Assembly (NCBI GenBank): GCA_963698735.1
Contig: CAVOSA010000036.1
Location: 1-64,000 of the forward strand
DNA length: 64,000 bases
Source: RPQJ01 sp963698735
Lineage (GTDB): Bacteria; Pseudomonadota; Gammaproteobacteria; Steroidobacterales; Steroidobacteraceae
Reading direction: 5' to 3'
Position 1 is the first letter of the stretch, and each line of letters opens with the position of its first letter. Shown piece after piece: positions 1-11,227 of this stretch. The position numbers and the translations under genes are program-made. The notes below the pieces were generated by a model, which was not told where the DNA came from, did no database searches, and saw only the letters and a list, made by a program, of their open reading frames with translations.

Positions 1-3
1 CCC

Positions 4-1749
4 ATGAACGATTTCGCAATTTCGACCCAGATCATCAATCGCTCAGGCCTGCAGGGCCTGCCGCAGCGGCTGGTGGTGGACGGTCTGGTGGCCGACTCGG
101 CCATGGTCGACGCGATCGCCGCTGCGAAGGAACGCCGCGTGGGAGTCGTGTCGTACCTGGTCGAGCACAACATGGCCGACGCGCGCGAAATCGCGATCGC
201 GGCCTCGCAGGAGTTCGGTGCGCCGCTGCTGGACCTCGACTCCATCCAGCCGGACCTCGACACCGTCCGCATCGTCAGCGAGAAGATCCTCCGCAAGCAC
301 CGCGTGCTGCCGCTGGTCAAACGCGGCAAGAAGCTGTTCATCGCGATCTCCGACCCGACCAACCTGCACGCGCTCGACGAGGTCAAGTTCGCCACCGGCT
401 TCTCGATCGAGGCCGTGGTCGTCGAGGAAGACAAGCTCAACAAGATGCTTGCGCAGTCGCTCGAGCAGGTCGACACCTCGATGCCGGACCTGGCCGGCGA
501 CGACTTCGAGATGGACGGCCTGGAGGTATCGGCAGGCGACGACGATGACGCGCAGAAAGACCTTGATCGATCCGATGCGGTCGACGACGCCCCCATCGTC
601 CGCTTCATCAACAAGGTGATGCTCGACGCGATCAAGCGCGGCGCTTCGGACATCCACTTCGAACCGTACGAGCGCAGCTACCGCATCCGTCTCCGTCTCG
701 ACGGCGTGCTGAAGGAAGTGGCCAATCCGCCCGTGCAGCTCGCGATCAAGATGGCGGCCCGCCTGAAGGTCATGTCGCGCCTCGACATCGCCGAGCGCCG
801 CGTGCCGCAGGACGGCCGCATCAAGATGAAGATCTCGAAGAACCGGGCCATCGACTTCCGCGTCAGCACGTGCCCGACGCTCTTCGGCGAAAAGATCGTG
901 ATGCGTATCCTCGACCCGTCGAGCGCGATGCTCGGCATCGACGCGCTGGGGTACGAGCCGTTCCAGAAGAAGCTGTACATGGACTGCCTGGCGCGACCGC
1001 ACGGCATGATCCTGGTGACGGGCCCGACCGGCAGCGGCAAGACCGTGTCGCTCTACACGGGCCTCAACATCCTCAACACCGAGGACACCAACATTTCGAC
1101 CGCGGAGGACCCGGTCGAAATCATGTTGCCGGGCATCAACCAGGTAAACGTCAACCCGAAGGTGGGGCTCACCTTCGCCGGCTCGCTGCGCGCTTTCCTG
1201 CGCCAGGACCCGGACGTCATCATGGTCGGCGAAATCCGCGACCTCGAAACCGCCGAGATCGCCATCAAGGCGGCGCAGACGGGCCACCTGGTGTTGTCCA
1301 CGCTGCACACGAACGACGCGCCAAAGACCCTGACGCGCCTGGTCGACATGGGCGTGAAGCCCTATGCCATTGCGACCTCGGTCAGCCTCATCATCGCCCA
1401 GCGCCTGGCCCGGCGGCTCTGCAACAACTGCAAGGCTCCGATGAAGATTCCGGCCGAGGCCCTCAAGAAAGAGGGCTTCGGGGACGAGGAAATCGCGAAC
1501 GGGCTCCAGATTTTCCAGGCCACCGGTTGCGGCAACTGCACGGACGGGTATAAGGGGCGCTGTGGAATCTACGAGGTGATGCCGGTGTCGGAGGAGATCG
1601 GCCGCATCATCATGACGGGAGGCAGCGTGCTGGACATCAAGCAGCAGGCCGTCCGCGAAGGCGTCTGGGGCCTGCGGCAGGCAGGCATCAACAAGGTGCG
1701 CATGGGCATCACGTCGCTCGACGAGATCAACCGCGTCACCGTCGACTGA
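4..1749 (+). CDS. pilB: Type IV pilus assembly ATPase PilB
   Basis: Cytoplasmic motor ATPase that drives pilin polymerisation with the PilC platform. The 581-residue protein has an N-terminal MshEN/GspE-N region (about 1-150). The C-terminal secretion ATPase core shows a Walker A GPTGSGKT at residues 340-347, a Walker B DPDVIMVGEIRD around 402-413 and the His-box segment STLHTND. Four zinc-type cysteines (C473, C476, C509, C512) are typical of PilB/GspE and absent from the retraction ATPase PilT. Length matches PilB. pilC and pilD follow on the same strand. Only three bases precede the ATG in this window, so an upstream start cannot be excluded. Confidence 0.95.
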   Translation: MNDFAISTQIINRSGLQGLPQRLVVDGLVADSAMVDAIAAAKERRVGVVSYLVEHNMADAREIAIAASQEFGAPLLDLDSIQPDLDTVRIVSEKILRKHRVLPLVKRGKKLFIAISDPTNLHALDEVKFATGFSIEAVVVEEDKLNKMLAQSLEQVDTSMPDLAGDDFEMDGLEVSAGDDDDAQKDLDRSDAVDDAPIVRFINKVMLDAIKRGASDIHFEPYERSYRIRLRLDGVLKEVANPPVQLAIKMAARLKVMSRLDIAERRVPQDGRIKMKISKNRAIDFRVSTCPTLFGEKIVMRILDPSSAMLGIDALGYEPFQKKLYMDCLARPHGMILVTGPTGSGKTVSLYTGLNILNTEDTNISTAEDPVEIMLPGINQVNVNPKVGLTFAGSLRAFLRQDPDVIMVGEIRDLETAEIAIKAAQTGHLVLSTLHTNDAPKTLTRLVDMGVKPYAIATSVSLIIAQRLARRLCNNCKAPMKIPAEALKKEGFGDEEIANGLQIFQATGCGNCTDGYKGRCGIYEVMPVSEEIGRIIMTGGSVLDIKQQAVREGVWGLRQAGINKVRMGITSLDEINRVTVD

Positions 1750-1774
1750 ACCAAGGGACCAGGGCACGCACGAC

Positions 1775-2992
1775 ATGGCCGAACTTGCCGTATCCAAACA
1801 GGCGACCTTCCTCTGGGAAGGCAAGGACAAGAAGGGCAACCGCGTCAAGGGGCGCGGCCTGGCGCGCGACGAGCTGGAAATGCGCTCGGACCTGCGCAAG
1901 CAGGGCATTGCCGCAACCAAGGTCCGCAAGGAAAGCAAGCTCTTCAAGAGCGAAGGCAAGGTCACGGCCGAGGACATCGCGCTGTTCGCGCGCCAGCTGG
2001 CGACCATGCTCACCGCCGGCATCCCGATGGTGCAGTCATTCGAGATCATCGGCGTCGGCAACGACAAGCCGGCGGTGCAGAAGCTCGTGCTCGCGATCAA
2101 GAGCGACATCGAGACCGGCAACTCGCTGCACCAGTCGCTGGCCAAGCACCCGCTGTACTTCGACGACCTGTTCGTGAACCTGGTCGAAGCCGGCGAGCAC
2201 GCCGGTGCGCTGGAAACGGTCCTCGAGAAGATCGCGACGTACAAGGAAAAGACCGAAGCCCTCAAGAAGAAGATCAAGAAGGCGCTGTTCTACCCGGCCG
2301 CAGTGCTTGCGGTCGCGATCATCGTGACGGTCATCCTCCTGCTGTTCGTCATCCCGCAGTTCGAAAGCCTGTTCAAGGGCTTCGGCGCGGACCTGCCGGC
2401 GTTCACGCAGTTCGTCGTCAACATGTCGCGCTGGATGCAGGCAAAAGGCTGGATGCTGCTGTTCATCGTCGGCGGCATCGTCTTCGCGTTCGCTTACTTC
2501 TACAGGCGATCACGTCCGCTGCGCCAGTTCATCGACAAGCTGTCGCTGCAGATCCCGGTCATCGGACCCATCCTCAGGAAATCGGCCATCGCGCGTTATG
2601 CGCGCACGCTCGCGACGATGTTCGGCGCCGGCGTGCCGCTGGTCGAAGCCATGAAGTCCGTCGCCGGCGCCACCGGCAACATCATCTACCAGGACGCCGT
2701 GCTGCGCATGCGCGACGAAATCTCGACCGGCATGCGCATGCAGCGCGCGATGGAAAACACCGGCCTGTTCCCCAACATGGTCGTGCAGATGATCGCGGTC
2801 GGCGAAGAGTCGGGCTCGCTCGACGAAATGGCCAGCAAGGTCGCGGACTTCTACGAAGCCGACGTCGATGCGGCCGTGGACGCCCTGAGCAGCCTGCTCG
2901 AACCGATGATCATGGTGATCCTGGGCGTGCTGGTGGGCGGCATGGTCGTCGCCATGTACCTGCCGATCTTCAAGCTCGGTGCGGTCATCTGA
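1775..2992 (+). CDS. pilC: Type IV pilus inner-membrane platform protein PilC
   Basis: Polytopic platform protein that couples PilB to pilin assembly. The 405 residues hold two T2SS-F domains (about 70-195 and 270-400). Hydrophobic segments lie near residues 171-193 and 220-242, with a last one near the C-terminus that ends YLPIFKLG, as is usual in PilC. The first about 55 residues are charged and cytoplasmic. It starts 25 bases after pilB, so the two are probably co-transcribed. A hairpin lies between it and pilD. Confidence 0.95.
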   Translation: MAELAVSKQATFLWEGKDKKGNRVKGRGLARDELEMRSDLRKQGIAATKVRKESKLFKSEGKVTAEDIALFARQLATMLTAGIPMVQSFEIIGVGNDKPAVQKLVLAIKSDIETGNSLHQSLAKHPLYFDDLFVNLVEAGEHAGALETVLEKIATYKEKTEALKKKIKKALFYPAAVLAVAIIVTVILLLFVIPQFESLFKGFGADLPAFTQFVVNMSRWMQAKGWMLLFIVGGIVFAFAYFYRRSRPLRQFIDKLSLQIPVIGPILRKSAIARYARTLATMFGAGVPLVEAMKSVAGATGNIIYQDAVLRMRDEISTGMRMQRAMENTGLFPNMVVQMIAVGEESGSLDEMASKVADFYEADVDAAVDALSSLLEPMIMVILGVLVGGMVVAMYLPIFKLGAVI

Positions 2993-3031
2993 CGCGCCCG
3001 CTGCTCCGATACCGACCATAGAATGGCCGAG

Positions 3032-3057
3032 AACGCCGCGCCCCTGCGCGGCGTTTT
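3032..3057 (+). terminator. Hairpin with short T-tract between pilC and pilD
   Basis: A perfect 9-bp stem (AACGCCGCG paired with CGCGGCGTT) with a 6-base loop ends in TTTT, 40 bases after the pilC stop. This is a short intrinsic terminator or attenuator shape. The T-tract is brief and partly inside the stem, so read-through into pilD is likely. Confidence 0.55.
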
Positions 3058-3076
3058 CGCATAGGGAACTGCACCA

Positions 3077-4021
3077 ATGACCGAGCTGGCCGAACTCCTC
3101 GCCTCCATGCCCTGGCTGCTGGCGGCGTGCGTGTTCGTCTTCAGCCTGATGGTCGGCAGCTTCCTGAACGTCGTGATTCACCGGCTGCCGATCATGCTCG
3201 ACCGCGAGTGGAAGGCGCAGGCGCGGGAGGTCCTCGCCGAATCGGCACCGGCCGGCGAACACGGCACGCCGGAGCACCAGCTGGATGGGCCGGTCGCGCC
3301 CGTCGAACGCTACAACCTCGTCGTCCCCCGCTCGCGCTGCCCGAAGTGCAGTGCGGAGATCAAGGCACGCCACAACGTCCCGCTCGTCAGCTGGCTGCTG
3401 CTCGGTGGCAAGTGCGCGAACTGCCAGGCACCGATCTCCGTGCGCTACCCCGTCGTCGAACTCGTCACTGCGATCCTGTCCGCCGCCGTGGCAGTGCGCT
3501 TCGGCTGGCACTGGCAGACGCTCGCGGCGCTGGTCTTCACCTGGGCGCTCGTGGCGCTCACCGTCATCGACATCGACCACACCCTGCTGCCCGACGCCAT
3601 CACTCTGCCGCTGCTGTGGCTCGGTCTGCTGCTCAGCCTGTTCTGGGATCCAGGACTCACGCCGCCGGCACCCGCCGATGCGAAGTCAGCCATCTGCGGC
3701 GCCGTCGCCGGTTACCTGATCCTCTGGCTGGTGTACTGGGCGTTCAAACTCGCCACGGGCAAGGAAGGCATGGGCTACGGCGACTTCAAGCTGCTCGGCG
3801 CACTCGGCGCGTGGATGGGCTGGCAGATGCTGCCGCTGATCCTGCTGCTTTCGGCCTTCACCGGCGCGGTCGCCGGCATCGGGCTGATCATGATCCGCGG
3901 CCGCGACCGCAACGTGCCGATGCCGTTTGGGCCGTTCCTGGCGGCGGCCGGCTGGATCGCCTTGATGTGGGGCCCGCAGATCATGGGTGGCTACCTGGCA
4001 TTCACCGGCCTGGCCCACTGA
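3077..4021 (+). CDS. pilD: Prepilin leader peptidase / N-methyltransferase PilD
   Basis: Bifunctional inner-membrane aspartyl protease that removes the leader of type IV prepilins and methylates the new N-terminus. The first hydrophobic segment carries the family signature SFLNVVIHRLP. Two CxxC pairs (C88/C91, C113/C116) form the zinc-binding cytoplasmic loop. The aspartates of the peptidase core are in VIDIDH (D165, D167) and GMGYGDFKL (D236). FGPFLAAAGW closes the protein. At 314 residues it is slightly long because of an insertion around 45-75 before the cysteine loop. It lies directly upstream of coaE. Confidence 0.95.
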   Translation: MTELAELLASMPWLLAACVFVFSLMVGSFLNVVIHRLPIMLDREWKAQAREVLAESAPAGEHGTPEHQLDGPVAPVERYNLVVPRSRCPKCSAEIKARHNVPLVSWLLLGGKCANCQAPISVRYPVVELVTAILSAAVAVRFGWHWQTLAALVFTWALVALTVIDIDHTLLPDAITLPLLWLGLLLSLFWDPGLTPPAPADAKSAICGAVAGYLILWLVYWAFKLATGKEGMGYGDFKLLGALGAWMGWQMLPLILLLSAFTGAVAGIGLIMIRGRDRNVPMPFGPFLAAAGWIALMWGPQIMGGYLAFTGLAH

Positions 4022-4034
4022 GTACTTCGCACCC

Positions 4035-4691
4035 GTGACGGCGCAACCCGCTTCCAGTGCCTTCCGTGTCGCGCTGACAGGCGGCATCGCGAGCGGCAAG
4101 ACCACGGTGGCCAACTTGTTCGCGGCCCACGGCGTCCCGCTGGTCGACACGGACCTCATCGCGCGCGAAGTCGTCGAACCGGGCCAGCCGGCGCTCGCTG
4201 CCGTGGCAGCGGCGTTCGGCACGGACGTGCTCGATCCGGAAGGACGGCTCGATCGCCGCCGGTTGCGCGAGATCATCTTCAGCGATGCTTCGGCGCGGGG
4301 CCGGCTCGAGGCCATCCTGCATCCAGCCATCCGCGCCGAGATGGAGCGCCAGTCCGCTGCAACTGCGGACGCCGGTCCGTACCAGATCCTGGTGATTCCG
4401 CTGCTGGCGGAGGGGGGCAGGCGCAGCCACGTGGATCGCGTGCTGGTCGTCGACACGCCCGAGTCGGTGCAGGTCGCGCGGCTGATGGCCCGCGATGCCG
4501 TCACCCGCGAACAGGCAGAGGCGTCGCTGCGGGCGCAGGCCACGCGCGCGGCACGGCTCGACATGGCCGATGACGTGGTGACCAACACCGGCCGGATCGA
4601 GGACCTGCGCGACCAGGTGGACGCGCTGCATTCGCAATATGTGAATTTCGCGCGGGAGAAGCAGGCCCTCACCCCGCCCCTCTCCCGCTAG
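4035..4691 (+). CDS. coaE: Dephospho-CoA kinase CoaE
   Basis: Last step of CoA synthesis: phosphorylates the 3'-hydroxyl of dephospho-CoA. A P-loop GGIASGKTT sits at residues 16-24, followed by VDTDLIAREVV and the acceptor-site segment LDRRRLREIIF, as expected for CoaE. I chose the GTG at 4035, which gives about 218 residues. An in-frame GTG at 3987 would add 16 residues overlapping pilD. The last residues, LTPPLSR, are encoded by a small palindromic repeat that also supplies the stop codon, so the tail may be a repeat insertion. The order pilD-coaE-zapD-yacG is conserved in many gammaproteobacteria. Confidence 0.92.
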   Translation: MTAQPASSAFRVALTGGIASGKTTVANLFAAHGVPLVDTDLIAREVVEPGQPALAAVAAAFGTDVLDPEGRLDRRRLREIIFSDASARGRLEAILHPAIRAEMERQSAATADAGPYQILVIPLLAEGGRRSHVDRVLVVDTPESVQVARLMARDAVTREQAEASLRAQATRAARLDMADDVVTNTGRIEDLRDQVDALHSQYVNFAREKQALTPPLSR

Positions 4692-4698
4692 AGCGGGA
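4683..4698. repeat. Short palindrome at the coaE stop codon
   Basis: A 7-bp inverted repeat (TCCCGCT / AGCGGGA) with a two-base loop spans the coaE stop. It is flanked by a CTCACCCCGCCCCTC run and CAGGGA. The shape resembles the small intergenic repeats common in GC-rich gammaproteobacteria, which often end genes with a PLSR-like tail. It could also act as a weak terminator. Confidence 0.4.
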
Positions 4699-4761
4699 CA
4701 GGGATCGTCCGCGGGAATGGAAGTTGTGCCGCCAAACCGCCATACCGCACAATAGGCGGAT

Positions 4762-5568
4762 ATGAGTTCCAACGAGGCTGCAGTACCGTCCACGGACGCG
4801 GCCACCCGCGTCATCGCGTACGAGCAGCCGCTCAACGAGCGGATGCGCAATTTCCTGCGCCTCGACTTCGTGTACCAGCAGGCCGTGCATCACCACACCC
4901 TGCCCGACCCGTGGTCGACGCGAGCGGCCGTGTCCTCGCTGCTCGAGATCCTGGCCATCACCCAGCGCGGCGACATCCGCAGCGAGGTGCTGAAGGAACT
5001 CGAGCGGCAGATGCACCAGCTGCAGGCCTTCGGTTCGCGCCCGGGCGTCGATGCAACGCGGCTGCGGGTGCTGCTCACCAAGCTGCACCGCATGCGCGAG
5101 GAACTGAGCTCGGTCGGCGCGCTCTTCATGCAGCAGCTGCGCGATTCTGAATTCCTGAACGCAATCAAGCACCGCAGCACGATCCCGGGCGGCACCTGCG
5201 AGTTCGACCTGCCCGACTACACGCACTGGCTCAACCAGCCTGACGAGATCCGCGGCGCGGACTTCGCGCGCTGGCTGGCCGTGATCCGCCCGCTGGGCGA
5301 TGCGATTTCCGAAGTGCTGTGGATGACGCGCGAGCAGGGTAAGACGCGCCGCGAAGTTGCCCCGAACGGGGTCTATCACGTGACGCTCGATCGCGACGTG
5401 CCGGTGCAACTGATCCGCATCCTGCTGCCGCAGGGCACTGACATGTATCCCGAGATCAGCGGCAGTCACTACCGCGTCAGCGTTCGCTTCCTCGCGTGGC
5501 AGGACGCCAACACGCATCCGGTGCAGATGACGGGTGACGTACCGTTCACGCTCGCGCTCTGCACCTGA
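4762..5568 (+). CDS. zapD: Cell division protein ZapD
   Basis: Z-ring-associated protein that bundles FtsZ filaments in the cytoplasm. The 268-residue protein has the full ZapD (DUF1342) architecture. An N-terminal alpha-helical half opens with YEQPLNERMRNFLRLD, carries family segments such as LLEILAITQRGDIRSEVLKE, and is followed by a beta-rich C-terminal half ending in a MTGDVPFTLALC-type strand. Length fits the family. The ATG at 4762 lies 70 bases after coaE. Location between coaE and yacG is the standard one. Confidence 0.93.
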   Translation: MSSNEAAVPSTDAATRVIAYEQPLNERMRNFLRLDFVYQQAVHHHTLPDPWSTRAAVSSLLEILAITQRGDIRSEVLKELERQMHQLQAFGSRPGVDATRLRVLLTKLHRMREELSSVGALFMQQLRDSEFLNAIKHRSTIPGGTCEFDLPDYTHWLNQPDEIRGADFARWLAVIRPLGDAISEVLWMTREQGKTRREVAPNGVYHVTLDRDVPVQLIRILLPQGTDMYPEISGSHYRVSVRFLAWQDANTHPVQMTGDVPFTLALCT

Positions 5569-5597
5569 CCTGCGGACTTCCGCGCCGCGCCTGCGCC

Positions 5598-5807
5598 ATG
5601 CCGACGTTTCCCTGCCCCACGTGCCAGCGACCGGTGGAATGGTCTGCCGAGGCAAAATGGCGTCCGTTCTGCAGCGAGCGCTGCCAGCTCATCGACCTCG
5701 GCGCCTGGATGACCGAGAAGCATGCAATTCCAGGCGAGGAACTCACCCCTGATGGAGCTGCCGTCCCGCCCGACGACTCCGGCTCCGACGACCCGCCCCG
5801 TCACTAG
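5598..5807 (+). CDS. yacG: DNA gyrase inhibitor YacG
   Basis: Small zinc protein that binds GyrB and blocks gyrase from engaging DNA. The 69 residues carry the four zinc ligands as CPTC (C6, C9) and FCSERC (C25, C29), with the family segment ERCQLIDLGAW. The C-terminal tail is acidic and disordered (PPDDSGSDD). It follows zapD by 29 bases, the conserved gammaproteobacterial arrangement. Confidence 0.93.
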   Translation: MPTFPCPTCQRPVEWSAEAKWRPFCSERCQLIDLGAWMTEKHAIPGEELTPDGAAVPPDDSGSDDPPRH

Positions 5808-5823
5808 CCATACCGAGACAAGA

Positions 5824-6483
5824 GTGGAGCCCGACTTCTGGCACGAGCGCTGGCGCACACGGCAGATCGGCTTCCACCAGCCGGGACCGCATCCGTGCCT
5901 CGAACGCTGGTGGCCGACACTCGAAGTTCCCCAGGGCGCGCGTGTCTACGTGCCGCTGTGCGGCAAGAGCATCGACATGGTGTGGCTCGCGGTGCGCGGT
6001 TACCGCGTCGTGGGTTCGGAGCTGAGCCCGCTCGCCGTGCAGGAGTTTTTCGGCGAGCAGCACGGAGGGTCCGCGGCGATCGATCAGCACGGGCCTTTCC
6101 GCAGGCACAGCGCCGGGGCGTTTGAAATACTGGAAGGCGACGCGCTCCTGCTCACGCCCGAGCTGCTGGGCCCGGTACATGCGGCCTATGACCGCGCGGC
6201 GCTGGTGGCGTTGCCGCCGTCGATGCGCGAGGCCTATGCGGCGGGCTTCGCCGCGCTGATGCCGGCGCAGTGCCACACGCTGCTGGTGGCCTTCGAATAC
6301 GCGCAGCCGATGCGCGATGGCCCGCCGTTCTCGGTCGAGCCAGACGAGATCCAGCGCCTCTACGGCAGACAGTTTCGGATTCGGGAACTGGAGCGCATCG
6401 ACATCATTGCCGAGAGCCCGAAGTTCGCCGAGGCGGGACTCGAGTCGCTGCACGAGGTCGTGTATTCACTGACGCGGAAGTGA
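5824..6483 (+). CDS. tpm: Thiopurine S-methyltransferase family protein
   Basis: SAM-dependent methyltransferase of the TPMT family, which in bacteria methylates thiopurines and sometimes selenite or tellurite compounds. Family segments include DFWHERW at the N-terminus, IGFHQPGPHP, the SAM-binding VPLCGKSIDM and the acceptor-side YDRAALVALPPSMR. The GTG at 5824 gives 219 residues beginning with the usual EPDFWHERW. Open frame continues upstream to 5722 but overlaps yacG. Its 3' end overlaps mutT by 18 bases tail to tail. The true substrate cannot be read from the sequence. Confidence 0.85.
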   Translation: MEPDFWHERWRTRQIGFHQPGPHPCLERWWPTLEVPQGARVYVPLCGKSIDMVWLAVRGYRVVGSELSPLAVQEFFGEQHGGSAAIDQHGPFRRHSAGAFEILEGDALLLTPELLGPVHAAYDRAALVALPPSMREAYAAGFAALMPAQCHTLLVAFEYAQPMRDGPPFSVEPDEIQRLYGRQFRIRELERIDIIAESPKFAEAGLESLHEVVYSLTRK

Positions 6484-6876
6484 CAGCGCCGCAACGATCG
6501 GCGCGTCCGCTTCGAGGATGTCGTGCGCGCGCAGCTGCGCCGGCTCGACCCACTCGAACGCCTGCCGGTCGAGACCGCACGGCTCTCCAGCCCAGTCCTG
6601 CACCACCCACACGTCCAGCCAGATCGTGCGCTGTGGATACACCGCCGCGTAGTACATCAGCCGCTCGGCGCGCAGGACTTCGATGCTCAGTTCTTCCCGC
6701 AGTTCGCGCACCACGGCATCGAACGCCGGCTCGCCCGCCGCCACCTTGCCGCCCGGAAATTCCCAGCGTCCTGCAAGCACCTTGCCCGGCGGACGTTGCG
6801 CGATGAGCACGCGACCGCCGGCGTCGTAGAGGACGCCAGCGACGACGCGCAGGGCTTCAGGCTCTTCAGACGACAC
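6466..6876 (-). CDS. mutT: NUDIX hydrolase, MutT-type 8-oxo-dGTP diphosphatase
   Basis: Cleans oxidised nucleotides from the precursor pool. The NUDIX box is complete: G43-x5-E49-x7-R57-E58-x2-E61-E62. The flanking segments LIAQRPPGKVLAGRWEFPGG and EWVEPAQL are typical of MutT. The 136 residues begin at a GTG. It lies just downstream of secA on the same strand, the usual secA-mutT order, so co-transcription is likely. Confidence 0.9.
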   Translation of the reverse strand: MSSEEPEALRVVAGVLYDAGGRVLIAQRPPGKVLAGRWEFPGGKVAAGEPAFDAVVRELREELSIEVLRAERLMYYAAVYPQRTIWLDVWVVQDWAGEPCGLDRQAFEWVEPAQLRAHDILEADAPIVAALSLPRQ

Positions 6877-6923
6877 GCGCGCGCCGCATCAGACAGGCGA
6901 CCGCACAGCTGGACCTCAGGCGG

Positions 6924-9725
<2,802 letters not shown>

Positions 9726-9813
9726 TGGGGCTCCGGGCGTAAGCGTTGAAAATAAAGGCGGAAATTCTACAGGAAGGCGTCCCCCGTAGTTGGGGCAGCC
9801 CTGCGTAGAGACA

Positions 9814-9854
9814 AGGGGACCAGTGGTTTCGGGGTCGACTGACCCCTGTCCCCT
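9814..9854. repeat. Nested inverted repeat between the M23 peptidase gene and secA
   Basis: An outer pair AGGGGAC / GTCCCCT (9814-9820, 9848-9854) encloses an inner pair GGGGTC / GACCCC (9831-9836, 9841-9846) with the loop GACT. On the reverse strand it follows the M23 stop and precedes secA. It may act as an attenuator or be a REP-type repeat. A related GGGGTCAGG / CCCCTGG element lies at 58944-58982. Confidence 0.5.
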
Positions 9855-9864
9855 CGCGCAGCGC

Positions 9865-10773
9865 CTACGGCGCCGCCAGGTACTTCATCGGGTTCAGCAC
9901 GTTACCGTCGCGGAGCACTTCGAAGTGCACGTGCGTGCCCGTCGAGCGTCCGGTGCTGCCGATGACCGCGATCGCGTCGTTCTTCTGCACCGACTGGCCG
10001 ACACGCACCAGGTTGCGCGAATTGTGACCATAGCGCGTCACGTAACCCGTCGGGTGCGTGACCTCCACGACGTAGCCGTAGCCCTGCTTCCAGCCGGAAT
10101 AAGAGACCACGCCAGGACCCACGGCGATGACGCGCGAGCCGGGAGGACCCGCGAAATCGACGCCAGCGTGGAATGCACCGTGCCCCGTGAACGGGTCCGC
10201 GCGATAGCCGAAGTGCGAGGAAATCCATCCGCCGATCAGCGGCAGGCCGCCTGGCATGATGCGTTGGCCGAGTTCGCGCGATGCCATGACCATCTCGAGC
10301 GCCTGCAGCTGCTGCTCGCGGTCGTTGATCTGGTTTTCGAGCGTGTTGAGGACTGCAGTCAGTTCGGGAACCTGCACGGAGCCGCCTTGCGCCTCCTGCC
10401 CCTCCGGGCCACCGGCGGGCGGCGGCTTGTCGAAATCGAACTCACCGCGGTCGAGCCCGGCGAGATCCGTCAGCCGGCGGCCAAGGGCATCGAGCCGGAT
10501 CAACTGTGCATTGAGGGAGCCGACACGTGAAGCCAGGGCGTCGACCTTGCCGTCGATCTGGCCGCGGGCAGCCTGCAGGTCGGTCTTCTGTTGCGCGATC
10601 GCACGCGCGAAGGCGCGCTGCTCGGCATTGGCGCCCAGCAGGAAACGGCCGAGCACGAGGCCGGCGATGAAAATCGCAGCAATCAGGAGAACCGCCGCCA
10701 TGAGCAGGCGCGGACCCGTCAGCTCGACTTCCCTGGTGCGGCCGCTGGGGCCCGTAACGATCCGCAAATTCAT
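9865..10773 (-). CDS. M23 family (LytM-type) metallopeptidase, membrane anchored
   Basis: Predicted periplasmic peptidoglycan endopeptidase or activator. One N-terminal membrane segment (about 22-44) is followed by a coiled-coil stretch (about 50-110) and a C-terminal LytM domain. Zinc ligands are visible as HAGVD (H202, D206) and HVH (H283), so the domain looks catalytically intact. The ATG at 10773 starts MNLRIVTGPSG, the usual N-terminus of this family, with AGAGGG upstream. Another in-frame ATG is at 10797. Position beside secA and lpxC is conserved. It could act in division, but the substrate is unknown. Confidence 0.88.
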   Translation of the reverse strand: MNLRIVTGPSGRTREVELTGPRLLMAAVLLIAAIFIAGLVLGRFLLGANAEQRAFARAIAQQKTDLQAARGQIDGKVDALASRVGSLNAQLIRLDALGRRLTDLAGLDRGEFDFDKPPPAGGPEGQEAQGGSVQVPELTAVLNTLENQINDREQQLQALEMVMASRELGQRIMPGGLPLIGGWISSHFGYRADPFTGHGAFHAGVDFAGPPGSRVIAVGPGVVSYSGWKQGYGYVVEVTHPTGYVTRYGHNSRNLVRVGQSVQKNDAIAVIGSTGRSTGTHVHFEVLRDGNVLNPMKYLAAP

Positions 10774-10870
10774 GCCGCGCCAACCCTCTGGGGTCATTGC
10801 CAATGGCGAAAGCGACACGATCGCCGTACGTGCCCGAAGGCGTCGTTGCGTCGTGTCACGGATTCGCGAG

Positions 10871-10900
10871 ACTATGGCCCAACACCCGTCCACTTGGCAA
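10871..10900 (-). promoter_or_regulatory. Candidate sigma70 promoter for the M23 peptidase gene
   Basis: On the reverse strand TTGCCA (10895-10900) and CATAGT (10871-10876) are 18 bases apart, about 100 bases upstream of the chosen start. They match the consensus at 5 of 6 and 4 of 6 positions. The divergent dciA-like gene begins at 10934, so this space must hold both promoters. Confidence 0.45.
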
Positions 10901-10933
10901 ACAAAACCGACGTTTGCAAAGTTTTGCTGAATA

Positions 10934-11227
10934 ATGACTGACCGCCTGAAATCCCTGTTTGGCGGCCTTGCGCCGGGCCTCGACGCGCTCGCCCGCAAGG
11001 CGGCGGCGGCCCAGTCCCTGACCGAAAAAGTCCGGCTGGAACTGCCCGAACCCCTGCGCCCACACCTCGTTTCGGCCGCCCGGCGTGGCGAGGACCTGGT
11101 GGTCATCATGGATTCGGCGGCGTGGACGCCACGCGTCCGCTACGGCGCGCGGGCGCTCAAGGACCGGCTGGTACAGGCGGGCGAGCCGCCGATCGGCAAG
11201 CTGCAGGTGAAGGTCAGGGCGCCGTAG
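10934..11227 (+). CDS. DciA-like DUF721 protein
   Basis: Small 97-residue protein of the DUF721/DciA family. DciA loads the replicative helicase DnaB in bacteria lacking DnaC. The family shows an N-terminal helix and a KH-like fold, consistent here with SLTEKVRLELPEPLRPHL and VIMDSAAWTPRVRYGA. Location between lpxC and the M23/secA genes is common for this family. The 3' end overlaps lpxC by 14 bases tail to tail. Family assignment is good; the helicase-loading role is inferred from relatives. Confidence 0.75.
   Translation: MTDRLKSLFGGLAPGLDALARKAAAAQSLTEKVRLELPEPLRPHLVSAARRGEDLVVIMDSAAWTPRVRYGARALKDRLVQAGEPPIGKLQVKVRAP

Noticed and set aside
43..2277. A minus-strand open frame of 744 codons opposite pilB and pilC
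   Set aside because: Low-complexity, Arg/Asp/Val-rich antisense translation without motifs; the plus strand encodes intact PilB and PilC.
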